39,980 bases of DNA from Actinomycetes bacterium (lineage in GTDB: Bacteria; Actinomycetota; Acidimicrobiia; Acidimicrobiales; Palsa-688): assembly GCA_021850325.1 (NCBI GenBank), contig JAJZMF010000021.1, forward strand, positions 1-39,980, given 5' to 3'. Under the pieces are notes generated by a model. It did no database searches, had not been told where the DNA came from, and was given only the letters and a program-made list of their open reading frames with translations. The position numbers and the translations under genes are program-made. How positions within the stretch are numbered: the first letter of the stretch is position 1; every line of letters starts with the position of its first letter. This document shows positions 30,465 to 39,900 of this stretch, piece after piece.

Positions 30465-32072
30465 TCAGCCCACGTCGCGGTGGCGCAACCCGGCCAGCCC
30501 GGCCGCGGTGAGGGCGCTTGCGGTGGCGATGAGCAACAGGACGGGCAGCAGCCGAGGGCCCTCGCCGGGCAGGCGGGGTACGTGGGTGAACGGAGAGAGG
30601 TCGAGGGCCCACTGGGGTAGGCGCAGGAGCGGGCCCACGAACCCGATGACAAGGCACACCGAGAGCGCCAACCAGGCCCCGATGGTGGCGCGCCGGGCCA
30701 GGCCCACCAACGCCACGCCGAGACCGGCCATCACCCAGACGGCGGGTGCGTAGAGGACCAGGGTTGCCAGAGCCCGGTACGTGGCACCGGGGGGGCCGCC
30801 GGCGAGGCTGTAGCTGGCGCCCAGCGTGACCCCGGTCAGGGCCAGGAGCACCAGTACCCCGCCGAATGCCAGGGCCAGGTGGCTGAGCGCCCAGCGCAGC
30901 CTCGAGGTCGGCGTGGCGAGGAGGGCTTCGGCGTGAAGGGAGGCCTCCTCGCTGCGCAACCGCAGGACGGACTGGAGGGCATAGCCGGTCCCGATGAGAG
31001 CCAGGACCTGAGCCGAGGTGGCTAGGTAGGCGTCGGTCAGACTGCCGCCCCCGGCCGCGAACATGTCGGCAAGCGCCTGGTTGGTGCGCACGAACTGGTC
31101 GATGGACGGGGCGATGGCGCCATAGGCAACGGCCATGACGACGGTGCCCAGGCCCCATCCCACCAGGCTGCCCCGCTGGAGCCGGACGGCCAACCCGAGC
31201 GTCCCCCGCAGGTGGCGGGTGGCGTTGGCCCGTCCCGGGCGGGGCGCCACCAGGCCGGCACCGTAGTCGCGGCGGGCGCCGAGGCGGCCGGCCAAGGCCG
31301 CCACAGCGACCGTGGCCGCTACGAGCAAGCCGAAGGGCCACCAGCGGTCACCGGCGTAAGGCCGGGCCTTCTGTGCCCAACCGATGGGTGACAGCCACGA
31401 GACCGTGCCGTCCCCCGTGTCCCCGATCGCCCGCAGCACGAAGGCGGCAGCGAGCACCGCCCCGGTGCTGCCGTAGACGACCCTCGTGTTCTCGGTTGTC
31501 TCCGCCACCGCCATGGCGATGGCGGACAGGAGCAGGCCGAAGAGCACGAACGAGGCGCCGAAGGTGACCGAGCCTGCGACCGGCAGCGCGAGCACGACCA
31601 GGCAGGCGGTGACCGCGCCACCGGCCACCACGTTCATCAGGCCCACGGCGAGCACGGCGGCGGCGGTGGGTGCCCGGGCACCCACCGGCAGGGCACGGAG
31701 CATCTCGAGGCGGCCGGTCTCCTCCTCGCCCCGGGTCAGGCGGCCGACCATGAGCAGGCTCATGAGGCCCATCATCACCAAGCCGAACGCTCCCAGGTTG
31801 AACGCCACCTGCCCGCCCACCGTGTCCAGCCCCACGGCGGGGCCGTTGAAGGCGATCGCTGCGACGTTGTCCCTGGCCGCGGCCGCCGCCTCGTCCAGGT
31901 CCGCCTGGGTCGGGTAGAGGCCCTTGACGCTGGCCGCGCTGAGCGCCGCCAGGAGGACGAAGCCCCCCACCCAGGCGAGCATGCGGGCCATGTCGCGGCG
32001 CACCACGAAGCGCAGGAGCACCGCTGTCCCTGTCAGAGGCGCCCCGCCCCCCGCTGGGCGTCCCGGCGCCAT
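30465..32072 (-). CDS. ABC exporter permease (large polyketide-antibiotic exporter type)
   Basis: 535 residues from the ATG at 32072, one base after the ATPase stop; a longer frame to 32198 only overlaps the ATPase gene. About twelve hydrophobic segments in two similar halves are visible, beginning 'LAWVGGFVLLAALSAASVKGLYP'. 'DNVAAIAFNGPAVGLDTVGGQVAFNLG' and 'GRLTRGEEETGRLEMLRALPVGA', and 'RSEEASLHAEALLATPTSRLRW' in the second half, are typical of the ABC-2 permeases annotated as exporters of polyketide antibiotics. It works with the ATPase next to it. The substrate is unknown. Confidence 0.85.
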   Translation of the reverse strand: MAPGRPAGGGAPLTGTAVLLRFVVRRDMARMLAWVGGFVLLAALSAASVKGLYPTQADLDEAAAAARDNVAAIAFNGPAVGLDTVGGQVAFNLGAFGLVMMGLMSLLMVGRLTRGEEETGRLEMLRALPVGARAPTAAAVLAVGLMNVVAGGAVTACLVVLALPVAGSVTFGASFVLFGLLLSAIAMAVAETTENTRVVYGSTGAVLAAAFVLRAIGDTGDGTVSWLSPIGWAQKARPYAGDRWWPFGLLVAATVAVAALAGRLGARRDYGAGLVAPRPGRANATRHLRGTLGLAVRLQRGSLVGWGLGTVVMAVAYGAIAPSIDQFVRTNQALADMFAAGGGSLTDAYLATSAQVLALIGTGYALQSVLRLRSEEASLHAEALLATPTSRLRWALSHLALAFGGVLVLLALTGVTLGASYSLAGGPPGATYRALATLVLYAPAVWVMAGLGVALVGLARRATIGAWLALSVCLVIGFVGPLLRLPQWALDLSPFTHVPRLPGEGPRLLPVLLLIATASALTAAGLAGLRHRDVG

Positions 32073-32073
32073 G

Positions 32074-33102
32074 TCAGTGCCCGCTGCCCGACCGGCCGTC
32101 AGCACCGGCTGCCGTGCGCTCCCGGGCCAGTTCGTCGCCGTAGTGGCGCAGGAACAGCTCCTCCAGGGTGGGTGGGTGGCTGACGAGGCTACGGGCACCG
32201 AGGTCGCTCAGGTGGCGCAGCACCCGGTCCAGTTGCCCCGCATCGACCTCGAAGTGCGCCGTGAGCCCGTCCACCTGCAGGTCGTGGACGCCGGGCACGC
32301 CGGCGAGGGCGGTGGGGGGGAGGCTCGTCTCGGCCGTGACCGAGGTGCGGGTGAGGTGGCGCAGCTCGCTCAGCGTCCCCGTCTGCTCGGTCCGGCCGGC
32401 CCGGATGATGCTCACCCGGTCGCAGAGGGCCTCGACCTCGGCCAGGATGTGGCTCGACAGGAGCACGGTGCGCCCCTCGGCCTTGACCTCGCGGATGCAG
32501 TCCTGGAACACAGCCTCCATCAGGGGGTCGAGCCCCGAGGTCGGTTCGTCCAGGAGGAGCAGTTCGGCCGAGGATGCCAGGGCGGCCACCAGCCCCACCT
32601 TTTGGCGGTTGCCACGCGAGTAGGTGCGGGCCTTCCGGGTCGGGTCGAGCTCGAACCGCTCCAGTAGCTCGTCGCGCCGGCGGGGGCTGAGGTCGCCTCG
32701 CAGCCGGCCGAAGAGGTCGATGATCTCCCCGCCCGAGAGCTTGGGCCACAGGTTGACGTCCCCGGGCACGTACGCCAGACGGCGGTGCAGGGCGACGGCG
32801 TCGTGCCAGGGGTCCCCTCCGAGCAGCACGACCCGGCCCGCATCGGGCCTCAGCAGGCCGAGCAGTACCCGGATCGTCGTGGTCTTGCCTGCTCCGTTCG
32901 GCCCCAGGAAGCCGTGCACCTCGCCGGTGCGCACGACGAGGTCCAAGCCGTCCAGGGCCCGTGTGGCCCCGAACGCCTTGACCAGTCCCTGCACCGACAC
33001 GGCCGTGCCAGGGCCTGTCGTCGGGGGCACCCCCACAGGGGGCGCAACGGGGCCGGCCCGAAGGGGCACGCTCAGCAACCCACCGCCTCGTTGGCGAGCC
33101 AT
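32074..33102 (-). CDS. ABC exporter ATP-binding protein
   Basis: 342 residues from the ATG at 33102; upstream codons to 33210 look non-coding. Walker A '[10 protein letters not shown]' (67-76), Q-loop region '[16 protein letters not shown]', a signature loop altered to '[11 protein letters not shown]' (as seen in this subfamily), Walker B '[13 protein letters not shown]' and switch '[17 protein letters not shown]' are present. The C-terminal domain resembles those of drug-export ATPases. It forms a two-gene unit with the large permease and probably exports a hydrophobic compound. No dedicated regulator adjoins. Confidence 0.87.
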   Translation of the reverse strand: MARQRGGGLLSVPLRAGPVAPPVGVPPTTGPGTAVSVQGLVKAFGATRALDGLDLVVRTGEVHGFLGPNGAGKTTTIRVLLGLLRPDAGRVVLLGGDPWHDAVALHRRLAYVPGDVNLWPKLSGGEIIDLFGRLRGDLSPRRRDELLERFELDPTRKARTYSRGNRQKVGLVAALASSAELLLLDEPTSGLDPLMEAVFQDCIREVKAEGRTVLLSSHILAEVEALCDRVSIIRAGRTEQTGTLSELRHLTRTSVTAETSLPPTALAGVPGVHDLQVDGLTAHFEVDAGQLDRVLRHLSDLGARSLVSHPPTLEELFLRHYGDELARERTAAGADGRSGSGH

Positions 33103-33229
33103 GGCCCCAGTATCCGGCCCACCGTCTGTCAGCACCCAGGGGCCAAGGTCACCTCGGGCGGTACCCGGGCCCCGGCCCGGGCTGCGCACGCGGGGCCCGG
33201 CTGCCCGCACCGCGGCGGTCGGTTGCCAC

Positions 33230-33928
33230 CTAGCCGGAGGCCGGTCCCCCTGCAGCCCGAGGCATGCGGTAGTCCAGTGCCCCGCTCGGAGCGGACGAGA
33301 AGAGCACCGTGTACGACGCCCTACCCCGTACCGTAGCGAACGCCGCGCCCATCGAGGGACGGGGCCCGTAGCGGCCGAGCACGTTGGCCCGGTGCACCCA
33401 GCAACCGGCCCGGGTCACGCCTGTGCACTCGAGGTTTGAGGAGCCGGGCCCGTCGTCGTAGACCCAGTCGAAGTCTGCCAGCAGGGCGGAGACGTGCCCG
33501 CCCGCCCAGTTGGAACCCCACGAGGTGCCGGGCGGGCCCAGGGGGTCGCGGTCCGCCCGAGCTCCTGCCAGTGCCCTGGCGTCGAGGGCCGCCGACAACC
33601 CGGTGAAGCCGGGGAGCCCGCGGTCGCGGCGTTCCCGGTCTGCGAGGACGAGGAGCTGTTGGGGCACGGTGAGCGCGCCGTAGTCGGCGGGCAGCCTGAG
33701 CGGCCTGACGCCCTCACGGGCCCGGGCGGCGTCGACAGCCCGGAGAACGGCTTTCTGGCAGGCAGCGGGGCGGTCCACGCCACACGAGGCCAGCAGGGCC
33801 CCGCTCCCGCCGTCCAGTAGGGCCGGCACCCCTACGCCTGTGCCGAGGAGCACGGCCACGAGCATCAGTGCCCACGTGGGCACCGACCCGACAAGCCTGC
33901 GTTCCTGACGACGGTGCCCGACGGGCAC
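33230..33928 (-). CDS. Exported CAP/SCP-like domain protein
   Basis: 232 residues from the GTG at 33928, with AGGAGG 7-8 bases upstream; a frame to 34312 has no good start and an unlikely N-terminus. A basic start '[14 protein letters not shown]' and a hydrophobic segment '[22 protein letters not shown]' form a signal anchor or signal peptide. The rest resembles the CAP (cysteine-rich secretory protein/SCP-PR1) fold: '[24 protein letters not shown]' for the first helix, '[23 protein letters not shown]', '[24 protein letters not shown]' for the usual HRANIL strand, and 'YTVLFSSA'. Four Cys residues may pair. Function of bacterial CAP proteins is unclear; the usual His/Glu set is only partly visible. 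Confidence 0.7.
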   Translation of the reverse strand: MPVGHRRQERRLVGSVPTWALMLVAVLLGTGVGVPALLDGGSGALLASCGVDRPAACQKAVLRAVDAARAREGVRPLRLPADYGALTVPQQLLVLADRERRDRGLPGFTGLSAALDARALAGARADRDPLGPPGTSWGSNWAGGHVSALLADFDWVYDDGPGSSNLECTGVTRAGCWVHRANVLGRYGPRPSMGAAFATVRGRASYTVLFSSAPSGALDYRMPRAAGGPASG

Positions 33929-34523
33929 GAAAGCACCTCCTGTCGCCGCCGCGCCTGCGAGAAGCCCTGTGCCGGCATGGGCCCAGGCCCCGGGGACGCA
34001 TGCCGGCGTCACGAATAATGCCCGGGCGGGCTGGGCGCAAAGGGGGACCAAGGTCCCGGGCGCTGCCACCCAAGGGCACCTGTCAAGCTCGGCCCCGAGA
34101 GGGCCGCCGACGCATGAGGGCCGCCTGAGCAAGGCCCCCGGCCGCCGCCGGCTGCCCGGTAGCGCCATCTGCACCTGCTCTCCACGTGCCATGTACGTCC
34201 CCTGTACCGCCCAGGGTTTGGATACGCAGGTGCCCAGTCGAAGGTCAGCACAGCACGGCAGGTACCTGCTCGGTGTTGGCGGCAAGTACCCGCCCCCTGC
34301 CTTCGGGCGCAATGCGGGCCCAGGTAAGACATATCGCAGTGCTGCGGATCAAGAGCTCCTGTGGGCCGTGCCCCCGGCACGGTGCAGGCGGAGTGCTCGC
34401 TTGCCTGCGGGACGCGGCCGGCCCGGACCGGTCGCTCAAAGGCAACAGGGCCCCTCGAGGCCACCCGGTCAGTGGCCACCAACAGTGCCTGATATCCCAA
34501 GTACAGGAAGGTGAGCTCCAACC
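33929..34523. other. Long gene-free region between the CAP-like and propeller-repeat genes
   Basis: About 595 bases between divergent starts. It contains several stem-loops: GCCGGCATG (33971-33979) with 33999-34007; CCGTGCC (34366-34372) with 34376-34382; GCAGGC...GCCTGC (about 34384-34408); GGCCAC...GTGGCC (about 34459-34477). A GAATAATGCC at about 34013-34022 is AT-richer than its surroundings and may be a minus-strand -10 for the CAP-like gene. The run of hairpins before 34524 suggests a long structured leader for the surface protein. No coding frame here has a supported start. Confidence 0.45.
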
Positions 34524-36815
34524 ATGAGACTACTTCGCAGGAACTTATTGATGAGCGTCCTGACCGGCATCGCCACGCTCGCGCTCGCCGTCCCCAGTGC
34601 CACCTCCGCCTACGCCGCAGGCAGCGGCAGTGGTGGTGGGGGAGGCGGCGGTGGTGGCGAGGAGACGACGGTCACCAACAACCTCTCCGTCCCGGTGATC
34701 CTGGTCGGGGACAACCCGTTCGGCTTGGACTGCGGTACGGTCGTCGGGGAGCCCGGGCCCTATGTGGCTCCTACGGGGGAGCCTACGACCGGGTACCCGG
34801 TCGACCCCGAGGCGTACTACTACGTCCAGGGGACCAACACCTGGCAGGCCCAGTGCGAGAGCGCCCTCACGGCAACGGCGACGGTGTCCTGGGGCGACAA
34901 CCTGAGCGGTGACGCGGCGTTGGTCGTCGGCCACCCGATCCGGGTGGAAGTAGGCCTGCTGTCCGACAACCCGCCCTCGATGACAGGCCTGTCCGTCGTG
35001 AAGCTGGACCCGGCGGCACTTGACAGGGAGTCCGCCTACGGCACCCTGGCCACCCAGTCCGGTAGCAGTTACGTGGCCAACCCGGTCACCCCCTACTCCG
35101 AGGTGCGCGTCTGGGACTCCGGCGCCCAGATGGTGATCACCGACCCCAGCGGTGCTGTCGTCCCCGGGGTCAGCGTTGCCGGTGAGCTGAACTCCACCGG
35201 CACGGTCGTGTACGGCTTCCAGCTGACACCCTCCGTAGCCGGCACCTACACCATCACCTTCACAACCTCATCCGCGGTGACGATAAGTGGTGGTAACAGC
35301 ATCACCTTCAACGTGACCTCGTCCAGCGGCAGCAGCGGCGGGACCACGGTTGCTCCGGCCGCCCCGACCAACCTGCAGGCCTCCCCGGCCAGCGGGCAGG
35401 TCAACCTGAGCTGGACGGCCCCTGCCGACATGGGCACGGGTACCTTCCTCGGCTACCAGGTGTACATGGGAACTGCGCCGGGCGGAGAGGCGACCACTCC
35501 GGTCAACGCCTCGTTCATCACCGGGAGCAGCTACAGCGCCAGCGGGCTGACGAACGGTACGCCCTACTACTTCATCGTGAAGGCAGTGACCAGCGCCGGT
35601 GTCTCCCCGGCGTCCAATGAGGCGAGCGCCACGCCGGGGACTGTGGTCAACCCGACGACCCCGCCCACCACGTCAGGCACCAGCACGGTCACCCTGCCGA
35701 GCAGCAGCACCGGCACCAGCTCGACGGCCACCCCGGCCTCGGGGTCAGGGAGCGGTGCAGGGTCGGCAGCGGCCCAGGGGGCCGGCCAGCCCGGCTCGGG
35801 CGGCATCAGCCTCAGCGCCTCCCCCACAACGGTGGGCGGGGCGAAGGCCGTGACATACACCGTCAAGGTGAGCGGGGCCTCGGGCGGCACGGTCCTGATC
35901 ATGTCCGGCCAGCGGCTCGTCTGCACCATCCACCTGGACGCCAACGGGCAGGGCAAGTGCACCTCCACCCGGTTCAACGGCAACGGGGTCGTGACGGCCA
36001 AGTACCTTGGTGACGCCACCCACGGGCCCTTGTCGTCCACCATAAGGACCTCCATGGTCCCGGCCAGTTACTGGGTCCTGGGTTCCAACGGCAACGTCTA
36101 CCGCTTCGGCGGGGCGCCCAACTTCGGCACGCTGCCCGGGCACCAGGTGCGGGCCAGCAACGTCATCGCCCTGGTGCCGTCACCAGACGGGCAGGGCTAC
36201 TGGATGCTGGGCCGTGACGGAGGGGTGTTCGCCTTCGGTAGCGCCCACTTCTACGGCTCCCTCGGTGGCAAGCACCTGAAGGGCGCGATCGTGGGTATGG
36301 CGGCGACCCCTGACGGACGGGGCTACTGGATGCTGGGCCGTGACGGAGGGGTGTTCACCTTCGGTAGCGCCCACTTCTACGGCTCGCTCGGTGGCAAGCA
36401 CCTGAACAGCCCGATCGTTGGCATGACGGCCAGCCCCGACGGCAAGGGCTACTGGCTCGTGGCGGCCAACGGGGCCATGTACCGCTTCGGCAGTGCGCAG
36501 ATGTTCGGCTCACTGGCCGGCAAGACCCTCGCCTCCCAGGCCGTGGGCATGGTCGCCACGGCCGATGGCAAGGGGTACTGGGTCTTCACCTCCAAGGGCG
36601 CCGTGTACGCCTTCGGCGATGCCAAGATGTTCGGCTCACTGGCCGGCAAGACCCTCAGCTCGCCCATCACCGGTATGGCCTCCACGCCGGACAGCAACGG
36701 CTACTGGCTGGTGGCCCGCAACGGCTCTGTCTACAACTTCGGCAGCGCCGCCAACTTCGGCTCACCGCGACAGCTCGGCACCGGGACCTGGGTCGCCGGC
36801 ATAGCGGTCAGCTAG
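34524..36815 (+). CDS. Secreted surface protein with FN3, Ig-like and 42-residue propeller-like repeats
   Basis: 763 residues, with GGAAGGTGAG upstream of the ATG. A signal peptide ends near 'TSAYAAG', followed by a poly-Gly stretch. Further on come a beta-rich region (about 50-265), an FN3 domain (about 275-368, with 'LGYQVYMGTAPGGE' and 'YYFIVKAVTSAGVSPASNEASATPG'), a Ser/Thr-rich linker (about 370-420), an Ig-like domain (about 425-510, 'VGGAKAVTYTVKVSGASGGTV'), and six C-terminal units of 42 residues of the form 'GYWMLGRDGGVFAFGSAHFYGSL'. Such repeats are frequent in acidimicrobial exported proteins and probably form a beta-propeller. It likely binds cell-wall or matrix polymers; this is inferred. 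A hairpin terminator follows, and the next gene is a paralogue. Confidence 0.85.
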   Translation: MRLLRRNLLMSVLTGIATLALAVPSATSAYAAGSGSGGGGGGGGGEETTVTNNLSVPVILVGDNPFGLDCGTVVGEPGPYVAPTGEPTTGYPVDPEAYYYVQGTNTWQAQCESALTATATVSWGDNLSGDAALVVGHPIRVEVGLLSDNPPSMTGLSVVKLDPAALDRESAYGTLATQSGSSYVANPVTPYSEVRVWDSGAQMVITDPSGAVVPGVSVAGELNSTGTVVYGFQLTPSVAGTYTITFTTSSAVTISGGNSITFNVTSSSGSSGGTTVAPAAPTNLQASPASGQVNLSWTAPADMGTGTFLGYQVYMGTAPGGEATTPVNASFITGSSYSASGLTNGTPYYFIVKAVTSAGVSPASNEASATPGTVVNPTTPPTTSGTSTVTLPSSSTGTSSTATPASGSGSGAGSAAAQGAGQPGSGGISLSASPTTVGGAKAVTYTVKVSGASGGTVLIMSGQRLVCTIHLDANGQGKCTSTRFNGNGVVTAKYLGDATHGPLSSTIRTSMVPASYWVLGSNGNVYRFGGAPNFGTLPGHQVRASNVIALVPSPDGQGYWMLGRDGGVFAFGSAHFYGSLGGKHLKGAIVGMAATPDGRGYWMLGRDGGVFTFGSAHFYGSLGGKHLNSPIVGMTASPDGKGYWLVAANGAMYRFGSAQMFGSLAGKTLASQAVGMVATADGKGYWVFTSKGAVYAFGDAKMFGSLAGKTLSSPITGMASTPDSNGYWLVARNGSVYNFGSAANFGSPRQLGTGTWVAGIAVS
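36195..36720 (+). repeat. 126-bp tandem repeats coding for propeller-like units
   Basis: Units recur every 126 bases (42 codons). The pair beginning at about 36195 and 36321 is nearly identical at DNA level, and a second pair shares 'GGCTCACTGGCCGGCAAGAC' at about 36504 and 36630. Pairwise similarity suggests recent local duplication. Confidence 0.8.
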
Positions 36816-36828
36816 TCGTGCAGTTGGC

Positions 36829-36870
36829 CTGGCCCACCCGCACCGCCCTGGCGTGGCGCGGGTGGGCCAG
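36829..36870 (+). terminator. Hairpin terminator after the propeller-repeat gene
   Basis: CTGGCCCACCCGC (36829-36841) pairs perfectly over 13 bp with 36858-36870 across a 16-base loop. It begins 13 bases after the stop at 36815 and ends 38 bases before the next ATG, so the two surface genes are probably separate units or partly coupled. Confidence 0.7.
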
Positions 36871-36908
36871 TGCCGTTCCCACCCCTCCTCGTCGATCGTG
36901 AGGCGTTG

Positions 36909-39900
36909 ATGTCCTTGCACCGTTACTCCCTGCCCCTCTCCCTGCTGGCGCTCCTGGGCTTGGCCCTGCCACTGCAGGGGGTGCCGTCCGCCGCCTCCGA
37001 GGTGGCTGCACCGGGCGGCGCCCCGACTTCGATAACCATCGAGCCTGTCTCCAGTTACGCCGCGGTGGGAACAGCCGAGGTCCTGACCGCTGTGGTGAAG
37101 GCCGACGGAGCGCCCGTCGCGGGGGCGCATGTGGACTTCTTCGTCGCCGACCAGAACGCTGAAGGCGGCGGCCACCAGACATCGGCGTGCGGGGGCTCCG
37201 CCTCCGCCACACCTTCGACAAGCGGCACCACAGGTTGCGTGGTCGACTCGACGGACCCCGTGACAGACGCCGAGGGGCGTGCCAGCTTTGCCTACCACTG
37301 GGCCTCCGCCGTCGGGCAGCGGCCCCTGGAGGGATCTCTCCAGCAGACGGTCACCGCGTTCACCGCTCCCGTGGGCGTCGCCTACGACCCGGCCAACCCC
37401 TCGGTCCTGTCCACCACAGCCTCGGTGACCTGGGTCAACAGTGTCACCTCCCTCGTCCTTTCACCCTCGCCCATAACGGTCCGCTACGACAGCACCGCCT
37501 CGGTCGGCGCCACCCTCACCTACACCTCCATGGAGGGTGCCGTATCGGCTGTGCCGTACCCGGGCGGCGCTGTGGACTGGTCCGTGTACACGGGGCCGGC
37601 GTGCACGCCCGGCTCAGCCACACCACCGGCGGGACAGCCGGTCACCAGCGGCACAGCCCTGACCGGCCCCACGGGGACGGCCACGATCAGCTATGCGTAC
37701 GGCGCGGACGCCACGCCGGAGGTCGACACCACGCAGTGCCTGTTCGCCTTCTACGACCGTGACGGCAACGGGGCCCTGAGCGCCGGCGAGCCTGCCACCA
37801 CCACCAGCGTGACCTGGTCGCTCGCTGCCTCCTCGACGAGCCACCTCAGCCTGTCGCCGGCTACCAGCACCGGCCTTGCCGGCCAGGAAGCCAGCCAGGT
37901 AGTGACGGGCACGCTCACCGACCAGTACGGGGCGCCGGTCGCCGGTGCGCAGGTTGCATGGGAGGTCGCGCCCGCAGGGTCGGGCAAGCCGGGGAGCTCA
38001 GGGCCGGCCACCACGGATGCCGAGGGCCAGTTCGTGGTCGAGGTCAGCCCCACGGCATCGGCTTCCATGCAGACCGTGTCGGCAACGGCAGGGGCACTGT
38101 CGGCCTCAGCCGACGTGTACTGGGTGAAGGAGGCGACGGACGGCTCCTACACGTCCGCCACGGTCCTGGCTGCCCAAGCGACTTCCAGTAGCTCGGGCTA
38201 CATCGACGTGGCGAGCGGTGGCACATGGCTGCGGCTCTCGTACGACGTCAACGACATCCTGCGCGTCGGGCAATCGGTGGTGAAGACGGAGCGCTTCACC
38301 GAGGGCCTCAAGCCGGGAGCGACCATCAGCGCCGACCCGTACCGGGCGTCCCCGACCGGGGTCAGCACCTTCAGCGAGGCTGGTTCGGGCCATAGCGGTG
38401 GTGGCGGCAGTGGAGGTGGGAGCGGCGGCGGCGGGTTGCCCAATGCACCCACCGGCCTGAGCGCCTCCGCCGGCAACGGCCAGGTGGTCCTGGAATGGGC
38501 CAAGCCTTCGTCGGTGGGAGAGGGCAGCCTCACCGGTTACAACCTGTTCATGGGCACGGCTCCTTCGCAGGAGCTGCTGGTGCCGGTGAACGGGCCTCTC
38601 GTCCAGGGCACGAGCTACACCGTCAGCGGGCTGGTCAACGGCAGGACCTACTACTTCGTCGTCCAGGCCGTCACCACCCGGGGCGCGTCGGCCAACTCCA
38701 ACGAGGCGACCGCCATGCCCGCAGGGCCCCCTCAGGCCCCCACGGGCCTGGCGACGGTGGTCGGCGACGGGAGGCTGACGCTGTCCTGGGACGCACCGTT
38801 CAGTGACGGTGGCCGCCCGGTGACGGGTTACAACGTCTATATGAGCACCTCGGAGGGAGCGGCTGCTGCCAACGCTCTCAACCCCGGACCGGTGCAGGCG
38901 GACAGTTATGCCGTGGGCGGGCTCACCAACGGACAGGCCTACTTCTTTGTGGTGAGGGCCGTCAACGAGCTCGGGCTCTCGGGCCCGTCGGCCGAGGTGT
39001 CGGCACGGCCCTTCGCGTCCTCTGGAGGGCCCGGTGGTGGGCTCCCCGGCTATGGCTGGGACACCAGGGCTTCGACCACGGTCCAGCTCAGCTCATCGGG
39101 TAGCCCGAGCGCACCGGGGCAGAGGGTCACCTTCACCGCACTGGTGAGCCCGGCGCCTGATGGCGGCTCCGTCGATTTCGTCGATGCGGCATCGGGTACC
39201 AGCTACGTCGGTTGCGCCGGCGTGCCGGTGGTGTCGGGACAGGCCACCTGCAAGGTCGGCTACGAGTCCCAGGGCCGGCACACCGTGGTCGCCACCTTCT
39301 CGGGGACCGCGAGGTTCGCCCCCTCCACTTCTGCCCGCGCCACTCATGAAGTCCAGGGCCAGACCGAGATCGTGGTCACCGCCTCCCGCGCTGGTGGCGG
39401 TGCCGGTGTCACGTACGCGGTCCAGGTCCGGTCGGCGGGAGCGGCGGCGAGCGGCACGGTCACGCTGTGGGCCGGCGGCACATTGCTCTGCACTGCGGCG
39501 CTGGACAGCGCCGGTGCCGGGCACTGCACGGCGCCGTCCCGGCCCTCGGGGGGCACGGTCACCGCCAGGTACTCGGGTGACCACGTCTATGCAGCGTCGG
39601 AGGCCACGCTCGCACTGGTGCTGGCACCTACCTCCTACTGGTTGGCCGGGACCAACGGCGAGGTGACCTCGTTCGGCCAGGCCCCGGTCGCGGGCCCGGT
39701 CCCGGGCGGCAGGGCCGTTACCAGTGGCGTGGTCGGCATGGCCGCCACCGCCGACGGCCAGGGCTACTGGCTGGTCGGCCGGGACGGCGGCGTCTTTGCC
39801 TTCGGTGACGCCAAGTTCTACGGCTCGGCCACCGGCAAGGCGCTCAAGGGCGCCGTGGTCGGCATGGCCGCCACCGCCGACGGCCAGGGCTACTGGCTGG

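Noticed and set aside
29896-31341. 481-residue minus-strand frame overlapping HPS and the ABC permease
   Set aside because: It is a different frame of the same strand with Arg/Pro-rich sequence, crossing the end of one real gene and the start of another.
33969-34514. 181-residue plus-strand frame in the gene-free region
   Set aside because: No ribosome binding site, low-complexity translation, and it would read through several hairpins right up to the real start at 34524.
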